Notes: generated from the sequence alone by a model not told the origin. DNA of 64,000 nt from Pseudomonas parakoreensis (GCF_021602155.1 NZ_BQHY01000003.1:372001-436000), one strand, 5' to 3'. Shown: positions 26,635 through 36,958, numbered from the stretch's first letter. Made by a program: numbers and translations.

Positions 26635-28029
26635 TTAGCGGCTTGCGATCAACGTCTGACCGCGAACCACCGCTGCCTTTACCTGCGCCGGCGCAGTCCC
26701 GCCGATGTGGTCACGGGCATTCACCGAGCCTTCCAGCGTCAGTACGGCAAACACGTCCTGCTCGATCTGGTCGCTGAACTGGCGCAATTCTTCCAGGCTC
26801 ATCTCGGCCAGATCCTTGCCGGTATCCACGCCGTATTTCACCGCGTGACCGACGATTTCGTGGCAATCACGGAACGGCAGGCCACGGCGTACCAGGTAGT
26901 CCGCCAGGTCGGTGGCGGTGGAGAAACCGCGCAGGGCCGCTTCACGCATGATCGCGTGTTTCGGCTTGATCGCCGGGATCATGTCGGCAAAGGCGCGCAG
27001 CGAATCGCGCAGGGTGTCGGCGGCGTCGAACAGCGGTTCCTTGTCTTCCTGATTGTCCTTGTTGTAGGCCAATGGCTGGCCTTTCATCAGGGTCAGCAGG
27101 CCCATCAGCGCGCCGAATACCCGGCCGGTCTTGCCGCGTACCAGCTCCGGCACGTCCGGGTTTTTCTTTTGCGGCATGATCGAGCTGCCGGTGCAGAAAC
27201 GATCCGGCAGATCGATGAACTGGAATTGCGCGCTGGTCCACAGCACCAGCTCTTCGGAGAAGCGCGACAGGTGCATCATCGCGATGCTCGCGGCCGAGCA
27301 GAATTCGATGGCGAAGTCGCGATCGGAAACGTTGTCCAGCGAGTTACCGCCGACGGCATCGAAACCCAGCAGTTGCGCGGTGTATTCGCGGTCGATCGGG
27401 TAGGTGGTGCCGGCCAGCGCAGCGCTGCCCAGCGGCATGCGGTTGGTGCGCTTGCGGCAGTCGACCAGACGCTCGTAGTCGCGGCTGAGCATTTCGAACC
27501 AGGCCAGCATGTGGTGGCCGAAGGTCACCGGTTGTGCGGTCTGCAGGTGAGTGAAGCCGGGCATGATGCTCGCCGCTTCACGGTCGGCCTGCTCCAGCAG
27601 GCCTTTTTGCAGGCGAGTGATTTCGGCCAGGATCAGGTCGATTTCGTCACGCAGCCACAGGCGGATGTCGGTGGCGACCTGATCGTTACGGCTGCGCCCG
27701 GTGTGCAGTTTCTTGCCGGTGATGCCGATGCGGTCAGTCAGGCGCGCTTCGATGTTCATGTGCACGTCTTCGAGGTCGACGCGCCAGTCGAACTGGCCGG
27801 CCTCGATTTCGCCCTGGATGGTCTGCAGGCCATCGATGATGCTGTCGCGCTCGGCATCCGTCAGCACGCCGACCTTGGCCAGCATGGTGGCGTGGGCGAT
27901 CGAGCCCATGATGTCGTGGCGATACAGGCGCTGGTCGAAAGTGACGGAGGCGGTGAAGCGGGCGACGAAGGCGTCGACGGGTTCACTGAAGCGGCCGCCC
28001 CAGGACTGATTGGTCTTGTCAGTGCTCAT
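26635..28029 (-). CDS. argH: Argininosuccinate lyase
   Basis: Splits argininosuccinate into arginine and fumarate, the last step of arginine synthesis. It is 464 residues, starting [21 protein letters not shown]. The superfamily signature [12 protein letters not shown] with the catalytic serine is present, as are [13 protein letters not shown] and [17 protein letters not shown]. The frame is open to 28,200 but the family starts at 28,029. Divergent to algR. Confidence 0.97.
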   Translation of the reverse strand: MSTDKTNQSWGGRFSEPVDAFVARFTASVTFDQRLYRHDIMGSIAHATMLAKVGVLTDAERDSIIDGLQTIQGEIEAGQFDWRVDLEDVHMNIEARLTDRIGITGKKLHTGRSRNDQVATDIRLWLRDEIDLILAEITRLQKGLLEQADREAASIMPGFTHLQTAQPVTFGHHMLAWFEMLSRDYERLVDCRKRTNRMPLGSAALAGTTYPIDREYTAQLLGFDAVGGNSLDNVSDRDFAIEFCSAASIAMMHLSRFSEELVLWTSAQFQFIDLPDRFCTGSSIMPQKKNPDVPELVRGKTGRVFGALMGLLTLMKGQPLAYNKDNQEDKEPLFDAADTLRDSLRAFADMIPAIKPKHAIMREAALRGFSTATDLADYLVRRGLPFRDCHEIVGHAVKYGVDTGKDLAEMSLEELRQFSDQIEQDVFAVLTLEGSVNARDHIGGTAPAQVKAAVVRGQTLIASR

Positions 28030-28501
28030 GAATTCGCTCGTATCGGCTTGGAGAAAGAAGGCGTGAAACGCTGGCGCGGATAATAACAGGGTTGCCAATC
28101 CTGTCGCTGACACCGGTCGATACGTTTTTTTCTCATCTGCTCGTTCATAGTCGGCGCTGTCTGCAAGGGATTTGCGCAAGGATATTTTTCGATTGAGCAA
28201 TATCGGCCCGGCAAGCGTCTACAGTTGGACATAAGGGTCGGCCCGACTGCAGATCGCGCTAAGGTCTGGACGCCGACTATAAGAAGAGGGGGTGGGTGGA
28301 TTTGTCCTTTGGCATACCCCGTGAAAAACGCAGAAAACAGCGGGCTTTGAGCAGTACGACCCGGACACTGGCAAATATTGCTGGCCGACGTACGGCACTT
28401 TTTGGCGCTCGGGCTAGTCTTAGCGTGGATCGCGGTGACGGACGTCACTTCACCTGTCTACGCTATCCTTGTGCGAGACTCACGCAGGAATCCAGCGCAA
28501 T
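28030..28501. other. argH-algR intergenic region (no algZ/fimS)
   Basis: These 472 bases separate the divergent argH and algR genes. In P. aeruginosa the sensor gene fimS/algZ sits here, but no reading frame resembling it is present on either strand. The region presumably carries the algR promoter, which in relatives is sigma-22 (AlgU) controlled; I cannot point to a clear AlgU site. Confidence 0.5.
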
Positions 28502-29248
28502 ATGAATGTCCTGATCGTTGATGACGAACCACTGGCTCGCGAGCGCCTCAGCCGAATGGTGAGCGAGCTCGAGGGTTATACAGTTCTGGAGCCCAGCGCC
28601 ACGAATGGCGAAGAGGCGTTGGCGCTGATCGACAGCCACAAGCCGGATATCGTGCTGCTCGATATCCGCATGCCGGGCCTCGATGGCCTGCAGGTGGCTG
28701 CCCGTCTGTGCGAGCGTGAAACGCCGCCGGCCGTGGTGTTTTGCACCAGCCCCGATGAATTTGCCGTGGAAGCCCTGCAGGCCAGCGCCGTGGGCTATGT
28801 GGTGAAACCCGTGCGAACCGAACATCTGCATGACGCCCTGAAGCGGGCTGAACGTCCCAACCGGGCGCAACTTTCGGCCCTGACTCGGCCTGCCGCCGAA
28901 AGCGGCAACGGCCCGCGCAGTCATATCAGCGCCCGAACCCGAAAAGGCATCGAACTGATCCCGCTGGATCAGGTGGTCTATTTCATTGCTGATCACAAGT
29001 ACGTGACCCTGCGCCATGAAAGTGGCGAGGTGCTGCTGGACGAGCCGCTCAAGGCCCTCGAAGACGAATTCGGCGAGCGTTTCGTGCGCATCCACCGTAA
29101 CGCGCTGGTCGCCCGCGACCGTATCGAGCGTCTGCAACGCACGCCGCTGGGGCATTTCCAGCTGTTCCTCAAAGGCCTCAATGGTGATGCGCTGATCGTC
29201 AGCCGGCGGCATGTGGCCGGTGTGCGCAAGATGATGCAGGGCCTCTGA
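28502..29248 (+). CDS. algR: LytTR response regulator AlgR
   Basis: A 248-residue response regulator controlling alginate, motility and virulence genes in Pseudomonas. The receiver domain is ~1-120, with acidic pocket D7-D8, phospho-site D54 (VLLDIRMPGL) and K in VVKPVRTEHL. The LytTR DNA-binding domain follows (KGIELIPLDQVVYFIADHKYVTL; FVRIHRNALVARDRI). The start at 28,502 follows AGGA. hemC lies downstream, as in other pseudomonads, but the cognate sensor algZ/fimS is not beside it. Confidence 0.95.
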   Translation: MNVLIVDDEPLARERLSRMVSELEGYTVLEPSATNGEEALALIDSHKPDIVLLDIRMPGLDGLQVAARLCERETPPAVVFCTSPDEFAVEALQASAVGYVVKPVRTEHLHDALKRAERPNRAQLSALTRPAAESGNGPRSHISARTRKGIELIPLDQVVYFIADHKYVTLRHESGEVLLDEPLKALEDEFGERFVRIHRNALVARDRIERLQRTPLGHFQLFLKGLNGDALIVSRRHVAGVRKMMQGL

Positions 29249-29385
29249 CCCGGTCTTCGCGCGCGGTTGCACGTTCTTCTGCCGGGCATTGCAGGCCAGG
29301 GAGGCCACGCCGTTTCTGATTCAAGTCAAAGTGGATTTGGCTGAGCTGTTATTATCCGTCGTATCTATTCAGTACGGATTGATCC

Positions 29386-30327
29386 ATGTCCTCTCGCGAA
29401 ATCCGCATCGCCACCCGTAAAAGTGCGCTGGCCCTCTGGCAGGCCGAATACGTCAAAGCCCGTCTGGAGGAGGCCCATCCGGGTCTGCTGGTGACGCTGG
29501 TGCCCATGGTCAGTCGCGGCGACAAGCTGCTCGACTCACCGCTGTCGAAAATCGGCGGCAAGGGTCTGTTCGTCAAGGAACTGGAAACCGCGCTGCTGGA
29601 AAACGAAGCCGACATCGCTGTGCACTCGATGAAAGACGTGCCGATGGACTTCCCTGAAGGCCTGGGCCTGTTCTGCATCTGCGAACGTGAAGACCCGCGT
29701 GATGCCTTCGTTTCCAATACCTATCAAAGCCTGGACGCGTTGCCTGCCGGCGCCATCGTCGGTACCTCCAGCCTGCGACGTCAGGCGCAACTGTTGACCC
29801 GTCGCCCGGATCTGGAAATCCGCTTCCTGCGCGGCAACGTCAACACCCGTCTGGCCAAGCTCGATGCCGGCGAGTACGACGCGATCATTCTCGCGGCAGC
29901 CGGCCTGATTCGTCTCGGTTTCGAAGACCGCATCACCTCGGCGATCAGTGTCGACGACAGTCTGCCGGCCGGTGGCCAGGGCGCGGTCGGCATCGAATGT
30001 CGTAGCGCCGATACGCAAATCCACGCCTTGCTCGCACCGCTGCATCATGCCGATACCGCTTCGCGCGTGACCGCTGAACGTGCTCTGAACAAACATCTGA
30101 ATGGCGGCTGCCAAGTGCCGATCGCCTGCTACGCCGTGCTTGAGGGTGAGCAATTGTGGCTACGTGGCCTGGTGGGCGAGCCGAGCGGTGGCAAGCTGCT
30201 CAGCGCCCAGGCCCGTGCGTCGCGCGCCGATGCTGAAACGCTGGGTGTGAAGGTCGCTGAAGACCTGCTCAGTCAGGGTGCCGACGAGATTCTCAAAGCG
30301 GTGTATGGCGAGGCAGGTCACGAGTGA
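29386..30327 (+). CDS. hemC: Porphobilinogen deaminase
   Basis: Hydroxymethylbilane synthase, joining four porphobilinogen units in heme synthesis. It is 313 residues. Family blocks are [28 protein letters not shown] and [10 protein letters not shown]; the dipyrromethane cofactor attaches to C242 ([11 protein letters not shown]). It is the first gene of hemC-hemD-hemX-hemY; its stop overlaps the hemD GTG start. Confidence 0.97.
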   Translation: MSSREIRIATRKSALALWQAEYVKARLEEAHPGLLVTLVPMVSRGDKLLDSPLSKIGGKGLFVKELETALLENEADIAVHSMKDVPMDFPEGLGLFCICEREDPRDAFVSNTYQSLDALPAGAIVGTSSLRRQAQLLTRRPDLEIRFLRGNVNTRLAKLDAGEYDAIILAAAGLIRLGFEDRITSAISVDDSLPAGGQGAVGIECRSADTQIHALLAPLHHADTASRVTAERALNKHLNGGCQVPIACYAVLEGEQLWLRGLVGEPSGGKLLSAQARASRADAETLGVKVAEDLLSQGADEILKAVYGEAGHE

Positions 30328-31091
30328 CTGCCTGGCGCCTGCTGCTGACGCGTCCTGCGGATGACTGCGCGGCGCTGGCCGGGGTGTTGGCCGCAGAAGG
30401 TTTTTTCAGCAGTTGCCTGCCGCTTCTGGACATCGTGCCGCTGCCGGTCTCTGACAAGATACGTCGGGCACTGGCGCAGCTTTCGGGTTGCAGCGCGGTC
30501 ATTGTGGTCAGCAAACCGGCGGCGCGGATTGCGCTTGATCTGCTGGACGCTCATGGGCCTGGGTCGTTGTCGATGCCGTGGTTCAGCGTCGGCGCGGCGA
30601 CCGCGCAGATTCTTCGCGATCACGGTCTCGACGTACACTTTCCCGCCGACGGCGATGACAGCGAAGCTCTGCTGCAATTGCCGCGTCTGCGCGAAGCGGT
30701 CAGCGGGGCCGACGCGCAGGTGCTGATCCTGCGCGGGGAGGGCGGTCGCGAGTTGCTCGCCGAGCGCCTGCGTGCGCTAGGTGCTAGTGTCGAGTATCTG
30801 GAGTTATACAGGCGTGACCTGCCAGCCTATGCCCCGGATGAACTGCCAGGACGGATCGAAGCGGAACGCTTGAACGGGCTGGTGGTCAGCAGTGGACAGG
30901 GTTTCGAGCACCTGTGCCAACTGGCCGGCGCTGCCTGGCCGGCGATTGCGCAGTTGCCGTTGTTTGTGCCAAGCCCAAGGGTCGCCGAGCTGGCACGTGC
31001 CGCCGGGGCCCAAACAGTTGTGGATTGCCGTGGCGCGAGTGCTGCGGCTTTGCTGACGGCGTTACGGGAGCATCCCGTGCCCGTTCTCTAA
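30324..31091 (+). CDS. hemD: Uroporphyrinogen-III synthase
   Basis: A 255-residue two-lobed enzyme that cyclises hydroxymethylbilane to uroporphyrinogen III. It begins [18 protein letters not shown] and shows the family's loose conservation, for example [29 protein letters not shown] and [11 protein letters not shown]. It starts with GTG at 30,324, overlapping the hemC stop by four bases, and is followed by hemX. Confidence 0.93.
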   Translation: MTAWRLLLTRPADDCAALAGVLAAEGFFSSCLPLLDIVPLPVSDKIRRALAQLSGCSAVIVVSKPAARIALDLLDAHGPGSLSMPWFSVGAATAQILRDHGLDVHFPADGDDSEALLQLPRLREAVSGADAQVLILRGEGGRELLAERLRALGASVEYLELYRRDLPAYAPDELPGRIEAERLNGLVVSSGQGFEHLCQLAGAAWPAIAQLPLFVPSPRVAELARAAGAQTVVDCRGASAAALLTALREHPVPVL

Positions 31092-31107
31092 TGCAAAGGA
31101 TGGATAC

Positions 31108-32250
31108 GTGAGCGAAACAGCCTTGCCTAAAGATGATGTCCAGCCTGTGATCGATGCCCAGGTTGAAACGCCACCGCCGGCCCAAGCGCCGCGCCGAGGC
31201 AACGGCCTGGCCATTGTCGCCCTGTTGCTCGGCGCTGCCGGCGTGGCGATCGGTGGCTGGGGTGTCTGGCAGGTGCGTCACCTGCAGACCAACACTGCGC
31301 AGCAGTCCGGCCAGGTGCAGGCGTTGAACGATCAGGCGCAGAGCCTCAAGCTCAACGAACAGCGCCTGACCGAGCGCCTCGCGCAACTGCCCGGTGCCGA
31401 TGAGCTCGCCGAGCGCCAGCGTCTGGTGACGCAACTGCAGGGTGATCAGCAACGCCTCAATCAGCGCCTGGAAACCGTCCTCGGTGCCAGCCGCAAGGAC
31501 TGGCGTCTGGCCGAGGCCGAGCATCTGCTGCGACTGGCCAGCCTGCGCCTTTCGGCCTTGCAGGACATCAGCAGCGCGCAGGCGCTGGTGCAGGGCGCTG
31601 ACGAAATTCTCCGTGAGCAGAATGATCCGGGATCGTTCGCCGCCCGCGAGCAAGTGGCGAAAACCCTCGTCGCGCTGCGCAGCACCGAACAGCCGGATCG
31701 CACCGGCCTGTTTCTGCGCATTGGTGCCTTGCGTGACCAGGTCATCGAACTGACCGAACTGGCCCCGGAGTACAAGGATCGTGGCGAGTCACTGCTGGGC
31801 CTGACCGCTGACGGCGATGGTGCCAGTCGCTGGGCGCAGTGGTGGGATCAGGTGTCGCGTTACATCCGCATCGATTTCAATGCCGACAAGAACGTGAAGC
31901 CACTGCTGGCCGGGCAAAGCCTGAGTCAGGTGCGTCTGGCCCTGAGCCTCGCGCTGGAGCAGGCGCAATGGGCGGCGCTCAATGGCCAGGCGCCCGTCTA
32001 CACCCAGGCGCTGACCGAAGCGCGGGACGTGCTCAAGGGCAATTTCAACCCGGACAATCCGCAGAGCAAAACCATGCTCGAACAGGTTGCCGAACTGAGC
32101 CAGCAACCGGTCACCGTCAAGACGCCGGACCTGACCGGCACATTGAGCGCGGTGCAGGCTTATCTGGAGCGGCGTAACGTCAACGCTGAAGAGTCGGTCA
32201 AACCGTTCGCCAAACCTGCCGCCAGCACCGCGCAGGAGACCACGCCATGA
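31108..32250 (+). CDS. hemX: HemX, membrane-anchored heme-operon protein
   Basis: A 380-residue protein with a cytoplasmic N-terminal segment of ~35 residues (acidic, proline rich), one membrane helix (GLAIVALLLGAAGVAIGGWGV) and a long periplasmic coiled-coil region (QSGQVQALNDQAQSLKLNEQRL) followed by a helical domain. Family members are often labelled uroporphyrinogen-III C-methyltransferase but lack that catalytic domain; the role in heme synthesis is unproven. GTG start with AAAGGA 8 bases upstream; it overlaps hemY by four bases. Confidence 0.9.
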   Translation: MSETALPKDDVQPVIDAQVETPPPAQAPRRGNGLAIVALLLGAAGVAIGGWGVWQVRHLQTNTAQQSGQVQALNDQAQSLKLNEQRLTERLAQLPGADELAERQRLVTQLQGDQQRLNQRLETVLGASRKDWRLAEAEHLLRLASLRLSALQDISSAQALVQGADEILREQNDPGSFAAREQVAKTLVALRSTEQPDRTGLFLRIGALRDQVIELTELAPEYKDRGESLLGLTADGDGASRWAQWWDQVSRYIRIDFNADKNVKPLLAGQSLSQVRLALSLALEQAQWAALNGQAPVYTQALTEARDVLKGNFNPDNPQSKTMLEQVAELSQQPVTVKTPDLTGTLSAVQAYLERRNVNAEESVKPFAKPAASTAQETTP

Positions 32251-33485
32251 AACGCCTGTATGTGATCGTGTTTCTGGTGATTGCGGCGACAGCGGCACTG
32301 GGCCTGGCGATTGCCGAGCACTCCGGTTACGTGCTGATCGCCTACAAGAGCTTCCGTTATGAATCGAGCCTGTGGGCGACGCTGGCACTGATCGCCGTGT
32401 TGTGGCTGCTGATTTGGGGCATCAAAGCCCTGATCGAGCTGGTCATGGCCTCCAGTGGTGTGGTCAACCCGTGGTCGCGACGTAATCGCAGCCGGCGGGT
32501 GCAGGTGGCCATCGAACACGGGCAACTGGATCTGGCCGAAGGTCGCTGGGCCAGCGCGCAACGTCATCTGTCTCGCGCCGCCGAGGCCGAGCGCCAGCCG
32601 TTGTTGTATTACCTCGGCGCGGCGCGCGCGGCCAACGAGCAAGGCAAGTACGAGGAGTGCGATCAGTTGCTTGAGCGTGCGCTGGAGCGCCAGCCGCAGG
32701 CCGAACTGGCGATTGCCTTGAGTCATGCGCAATTGCAGACCGATCGCGGTGATACCGACGGCGCCCTGGTGACCCTGCAAACGATGCACGAGCGGCATCC
32801 GCATAACGTGCAGACTTTGCGGCAGTTGCAGCGTCTGCATCAGCAGCGCGGCGACTGGTCGGCGGTGATTCGCCTGTTGCCGGAACTGCGCAAGGACAAG
32901 GCTCTGCCGCCAGCCGAACTGGCTGAACTGGAAAGGCGAGCCTGGGGTTACAACCTGTCGCTGGCGGCGCATCGTGACGAGGACGGCAAGGTTGGTCTGC
33001 AGTCACTCACCCGTGCCTGGGAGCAATTGACGTCCGCGCAGCGCCAAGAGCCGGCACTGGTGCTGGCATACGCCGAGCAACTGCGTCAGCTGGGCGCACA
33101 GGTTGAAGCGGAAGAAGTCCTGCGCAGCGCCCTCAAGCGCAAGTACGACAGCCATCTTGCACGGCTGTATGGCCTGGTGCGCGGCAGTGATCCGGCGCGT
33201 CAGTTGCAGACCGCCGAAGGCTGGCTCAAAGAGCATCCGGCCGATCCGAGCCTGTTGCTGACCCTCGGTCGTCTCTGTCTGCAAACCAGTTTATGGGGCA
33301 AGGCACGGGATTACCTGGAAAGCAGTCTGCGGCTGCAGCGCAATCCGGAGGCCTGTGCAGAGCTAGCGCGTCTGCTCGCGCAACTGGGTGACACCGAGCG
33401 CAGTAACCAGTTGTTCCAGGAAGGTCTCGGATTGCTGGATGAGCGCCTGCTGGCCGCGCCGTTGCCAGTGCCGGTTCACGCCTGA
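32247..33485 (+). CDS. hemY: HemY, TPR membrane protein of the heme operon
   Basis: A 412-residue inner-membrane protein with two N-terminal helices (VIVFLVIAATAALGLAIAEH; LWATLALIAVLWLLIWGI) followed by tetratricopeptide-like repeats, for example YYLGAARAANEQGKYEECDQ and LLPELRKDKALPPAELAEL. It is thought to act late in heme synthesis as a scaffold; it is not the Bacillus HemY oxidase. It overlaps hemX by ATGA. Confidence 0.93.
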   Translation: MKRLYVIVFLVIAATAALGLAIAEHSGYVLIAYKSFRYESSLWATLALIAVLWLLIWGIKALIELVMASSGVVNPWSRRNRSRRVQVAIEHGQLDLAEGRWASAQRHLSRAAEAERQPLLYYLGAARAANEQGKYEECDQLLERALERQPQAELAIALSHAQLQTDRGDTDGALVTLQTMHERHPHNVQTLRQLQRLHQQRGDWSAVIRLLPELRKDKALPPAELAELERRAWGYNLSLAAHRDEDGKVGLQSLTRAWEQLTSAQRQEPALVLAYAEQLRQLGAQVEAEEVLRSALKRKYDSHLARLYGLVRGSDPARQLQTAEGWLKEHPADPSLLLTLGRLCLQTSLWGKARDYLESSLRLQRNPEACAELARLLAQLGDTERSNQLFQEGLGLLDERLLAAPLPVPVHA

Positions 33486-33490
33486 TATCG

Positions 33491-33510
33491 CGAGGGAGCA
33501 TGCTCCCTCG
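33491..33510. repeat. 20-bp perfect palindrome after hemY
   Basis: CGAGGGAGCATGCTCCCTCG is a perfect palindrome seven bases after hemY. It shares GAGGGAGC/GCTCCCTC with the diverged family A REPIN at 56,382-56,517, so it is probably a REP remnant. It may also act as a weak terminator. Confidence 0.6.
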
Positions 33511-33703
33511 TGAACGTTCAGTGAGCGAATAATTACCTCCGGCGGGCGTCTTGGGCGATGTCCTACAGCGGACTACGCCTATTCCTCTCGCGTCTGTCGG
33601 GTTTTCCCTACACTTCTGGTGAACTGTCGCCAGAGCTCCGCCTTGAAAGGCTGACAAGCTTTCCTCTACCGTAACTGCCTGTCTCCATTGCTACGGAAAA
33701 GCC

Positions 33704-34255
33704 ATGTCGTTGGCCTGTTCACGCTCCTTGTTATTCACGGCTTTCACTGCAGGGGCTATGGCCCTGGGAGCTTCCTATTATCTCGAGTATGCGGTCGGGC
33801 TGACGCCCTGCAGCCTGTGCCTGGCGCAAAGATTCTTCATGGCGGTGCTGACGTTGTGTTGCGGGGTGGCGGCAGTCCATGGACCACGGCGTTTCGGCCT
33901 GTCGCTGTACTGGGGCGCTGCGCTTGGCCTGAGCCTGGGCGGGACGACGGCAGCCTGGCGACAGGTGTTGTTGCAGAGTGACCCTCTGGTGCAGATGACG
34001 AGATGCGCGCCAGATTCCGAAGCGTTGTTCAGCAATCTGCCATGGTTGTGTGCCACGGTGCGGATGCTCAGAGGGGGTGGTGATTGCGCAGAAATTTCCT
34101 GGACACTGTTCGATTTGAGTATCCCCGAGTGGAGCCTGCTGTTCTTTGTGGCAATGTTCATCCTGTCTGTGTACCAATTGCTGAGGCTGGTCTGGAGCGC
34201 TCTGCAGCGCTCCCCCAGCGGCGAAGCGTCGCACCGCGCGCTGGTCAGGGATTAA
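33704..34255 (+). CDS. dsbH: Disulfide bond formation protein (DsbB/DsbH type)
   Basis: A 183-residue inner-membrane protein with four helices that reoxidises DsbA and passes electrons to quinones. The first redox pair is C36-C39 (TPCSLCLAQRF); the second pair C101 and C128 (MTRCAPD; GGGDCAE) lies in the second periplasmic loop. Position between hemY and algQ matches the dsbH gene of P. aeruginosa, a second DsbB. Assignment to DsbH rather than DsbB1 rests on context. Confidence 0.88.
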   Translation: MSLACSRSLLFTAFTAGAMALGASYYLEYAVGLTPCSLCLAQRFFMAVLTLCCGVAAVHGPRRFGLSLYWGAALGLSLGGTTAAWRQVLLQSDPLVQMTRCAPDSEALFSNLPWLCATVRMLRGGGDCAEISWTLFDLSIPEWSLLFFVAMFILSVYQLLRLVWSALQRSPSGEASHRALVRD

Positions 34256-34441
34256 ACACTTGTATGAACTTTATCTCCTGCGTACCTTGAAGCCACAGGC
34301 GTGCGGGCATAATCTGGCCCGCACGTGTCATTGGATTTATGTTGCTCGATGACGCTCTGCCCGGTTCGCCTCCAAGCGATAACAGCCAGAAAAGGGGCGC
34401 GGGTGTAGAGCAGCATGACCCACAAGGGAAGAGAGATCGCC

Positions 34442-34900
34442 ATGCTCGAAAGTTGTCAGAATGCTCAGGAACGCTGGGGTGGAGTTCATCTGCTGATCGA
34501 CCGCTGGTTGCAAGAGCGTGAAGAACTGATCGGTGCCTACGACAAGCTGGGCGACAAGCCGCAGGCTCTGTCCGAGAACCGTAAACCCTTGCTGGAATTC
34601 TGCGGTGTGCTTGTCGATTATGTCTCGGCCGGGCACTTCGAGATCTACGAACAACTGACCGGTGAAGCCAAGGCGTTCAACGACAAGCGCGGCCTCGAAC
34701 TCGCCGAAACCCTTTACCCACGCATTGACGTCATCACCGAAAAACTCCTCGCGTTCAACGACCTTTGCGATGCGGGCAAATGCGTCGCCGAGAAGTTCAA
34801 GGAACTGGGTGGCCTGCTGCACGAGCGCTTCGAGCTGGAAGACTGTCTGATTGAAGTGCTGCACACGGCACACAAGCAGGAAGATCCGGTTCAGGCCTGA
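34442..34900 (+). CDS. algQ: Anti-sigma-70 factor AlgQ (Rsd family)
   Basis: A 152-residue Rsd/AlgQ-family protein that binds region 4 of the housekeeping sigma factor and favours alternative sigma factors; in P. aeruginosa it affects alginate and pyoverdine. Conserved starts and ends are [20 protein letters not shown] and [21 protein letters not shown] chose the ATG at 34,442 by homology, with GGAAGAGAG upstream; the frame opens at 34,415. A strong bidirectional terminator follows. Confidence 0.94.
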   Translation: MLESCQNAQERWGGVHLLIDRWLQEREELIGAYDKLGDKPQALSENRKPLLEFCGVLVDYVSAGHFEIYEQLTGEAKAFNDKRGLELAETLYPRIDVITEKLLAFNDLCDAGKCVAEKFKELGGLLHERFELEDCLIEVLHTAHKQEDPVQA

Positions 34901-34918
34901 CAGGTTTCTCGCAGGCAT

Positions 34919-34957
34919 AAAAAAACGCGGTGCGCCGAAAGCGCATCGCGTTTTTTT
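34919..34957. terminator. Bidirectional terminator between algQ and fkl-type gene
   Basis: AAAAAAACGCGGTGCGC and GCGCATCGCGTTTTTTT (34,919-34,957) pair around a CGAAA loop and give a T run on each strand, serving the convergent algQ and peptidyl-prolyl isomerase genes. Confidence 0.9.
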
Positions 34958-34978
34958 ATGCCCGTGAATCGGCGTGAA

Positions 34979-35644
34979 TCAGCTCGTTGCACCGCGCAAT
35001 TCGATCTCAAACACCAGCGGTGTGAACGGCGCGATCAGATCGCCCGCACCGTCGGCGCCATAGGCCTGATCCGATGGAACCACCAGTCGCCATTTGGCAC
35101 CTACCGGCATGTTCTGCAATGCGGTACGCCAGCCGGCAATCACACTGTCGAGGCTGAACCATTGCGGTTGAGTGTTCTGGTCGAACACCGTGCCATCCGG
35201 CAGTCGACCGACGTACAGCACCTGCACTTTTCCATCGGGCCCGGCCTTGGCACCAGTGCCTGGGGTCAGCTCGGTCAGGAGAATGCCGTCGGCCAATTCT
35301 TTCACCCCCGGTTTGGCTTTTTCGGCGGTGAGAAAACGTTGTTCGTTTTCCATCGCGGCATCGCTTGAAGGCAGCGTTGAGTGTTCGGCGTTTTGCGATT
35401 CGTGATCGGCGAGGATCTGCTCGATCCGTGCTTCGCTCAGTGCCAATGGCTTGCCTTGATAGGCCTGCTGCAATCCGTCGACCAACGCCTGAATCTGCAA
35501 TTGCGGGACCTCTTGGCGCAAGCGCTCACCGAGGCTGGCGCCGAGGCTGTAGGCCAGATCGTGAGCATCGTTCGCGGTGGCTTTTTCGTCGGCGTGGGCG
35601 GCGGAAAAAATCATCCAGAGGGATAAAACAAGGTAGCGCGACAT
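34979..35644 (-). CDS. Periplasmic FKBP-type peptidyl-prolyl isomerase
   Basis: A 221-residue FKBP-type folding catalyst. A short signal peptide (MSRYLVLSLWMIFSAAHA) precedes an N-terminal dimerisation domain (DLAYSLGASLGERLRQEVP) and a C-terminal FKBP domain with YVGRLPDGTVFDQN, GWRTALQNMPVGAKWRLVVP and AYGADGAG. This is the FkpA/FklB architecture. ATG 35,644 is preferred over 35,650. The same gene follows algQ in P. aeruginosa. Confidence 0.88.
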   Translation of the reverse strand: MSRYLVLSLWMIFSAAHADEKATANDAHDLAYSLGASLGERLRQEVPQLQIQALVDGLQQAYQGKPLALSEARIEQILADHESQNAEHSTLPSSDAAMENEQRFLTAEKAKPGVKELADGILLTELTPGTGAKAGPDGKVQVLYVGRLPDGTVFDQNTQPQWFSLDSVIAGWRTALQNMPVGAKWRLVVPSDQAYGADGAGDLIAPFTPLVFEIELRGATS

Positions 35645-35836
35645 GGGCACACTCCGTCCTGAGATGCGGGCGATTATGCCAGCGCGAACGTCTGCAACGG
35701 TGAACTGCTTTTGTCTTTGTGCAGAACATTTTCGCTTCGTTGCAACGCAACGGTTTCGTTACTGTCAAGATGACCTAGCGGCGGTAACTGCAGAGGTCTA
35801 GTATGAGCCGCACTCACGTCAGCCAGGAGGTAAACC

Positions 35837-36958
35837 ATGTCGGCCACCAAGAAGCCTGTAAACACTCCGTTGCACTTACTCCAACAACTCTCGGGCAGCC
35901 TGCTCGAGCATTTGGAAAACGCTTGCTCCCAAGCCTTGGCTGATGCTGAAAAACTGCTCGCCAAACTGGAAAAGCAACGCGGCAAGGCGCAAGAAAAGCT
36001 GCACAAATCCCGCACCAAATTGCAGGACGCAGCCGCTGCCGGTAAAGCCAAGGCGCAGAACAAGGCCAAGGCTGCGGTCCAAGAACTCGAAGATCTGCTC
36101 GATGCGCTGAAGAATCGCCAGTCCGACACTCGCAGCTACATTCTGCAACTCAAGCGAGACGCCCAGGAAAGCCTGAAACTGGCCCAGGGTGTCGGTCGTG
36201 TGCAAGAAGCCGCCGGCAAGGCGTTGACCTCTCGCGCAGCAAAACCTGCAGCAGTGCCTGCGAAGAAAGCGGCCGCGAAACCTGCGGCGGCAAAAGCGCC
36301 GGCGAAAACTGCTGCAGCCAAACCAGCGGCAAAACCCGCGGCCAAGGCACCGGCTAAAACCGCCGCCAAACCTGCTGCCAAAACCGCAGTGAAAAAACCG
36401 GCTGCAGCGAGCGCTGCGAAACCGGCTGCTCGTACTGCCGCTGCCAAACCTGCAGCGACAAAACCGGCTGCCAAGCCAGCGGCAAAACCTGCTGCGCGCA
36501 AAGCCGCTCCGGTAAAAACCGCTGCTGCTAAACCAGCTGCCAAAGTCGCGGTAAAACCGGCTGCCAAACCTGTCGCGAAAACCGCCGCTGCCAAACCGGT
36601 CGCGGCAAAACCTGCTGCCAAGGTTGCTGCCAAACCAGTGGCCAAGCCTGCTGCTAAAACCGCGGCCAACCCAGCGACCAAACCGGCAGCAGCAAAACCT
36701 GCGACCGCTGCGGCCAAGCCTGCTGCCAAACCAGTAGCCGCTAACCCAGCCGCCAAGCCGGTTGCAAAACCCGCCGCGAAAAAACCGGCCGCTGCCAAAC
36801 CCGCTGCCGCCAAACCGGCCACCGCACCTGCCGCCAAGCCAGCTGCTCCAGCGCCAGCCGCGGCACCTGCTCCAGCCGCTTCCACCTCGACCACCTCGAC
36901 TGCGCCAACGCCAGCCGCTGCGTCGAGCGTCAGCAGCAACCCGACCAGCGCTTCCTAA
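35837..36958 (+). CDS. algP: Histone H1-like transcriptional regulator AlgP
   Basis: A 373-residue protein. Residues ~1-125 are a coiled-coil head (LEHLENACSQALADAEKLLA; KNRQSDTRSYILQLKRDAQE), and the rest is a lysine/alanine/proline tail built of more than 40 imperfect KPAA units, ending in an Ala/Thr/Ser-rich tip. It matches AlgP (AlgR3), a DNA-binding regulator of alginate genes. The 12-bp DNA repeats make length variation likely. Its last four bases overlap the convergent TIGR02444 gene. Confidence 0.92.
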   Translation: MSATKKPVNTPLHLLQQLSGSLLEHLENACSQALADAEKLLAKLEKQRGKAQEKLHKSRTKLQDAAAAGKAKAQNKAKAAVQELEDLLDALKNRQSDTRSYILQLKRDAQESLKLAQGVGRVQEAAGKALTSRAAKPAAVPAKKAAAKPAAAKAPAKTAAAKPAAKPAAKAPAKTAAKPAAKTAVKKPAAASAAKPAARTAAAKPAATKPAAKPAAKPAARKAAPVKTAAAKPAAKVAVKPAAKPVAKTAAAKPVAAKPAAKVAAKPVAKPAAKTAANPATKPAAAKPATAAAKPAAKPVAANPAAKPVAKPAAKKPAAAKPAAAKPATAPAAKPAAPAPAAAPAPAASTSTTSTAPTPAAASSVSSNPTSAS

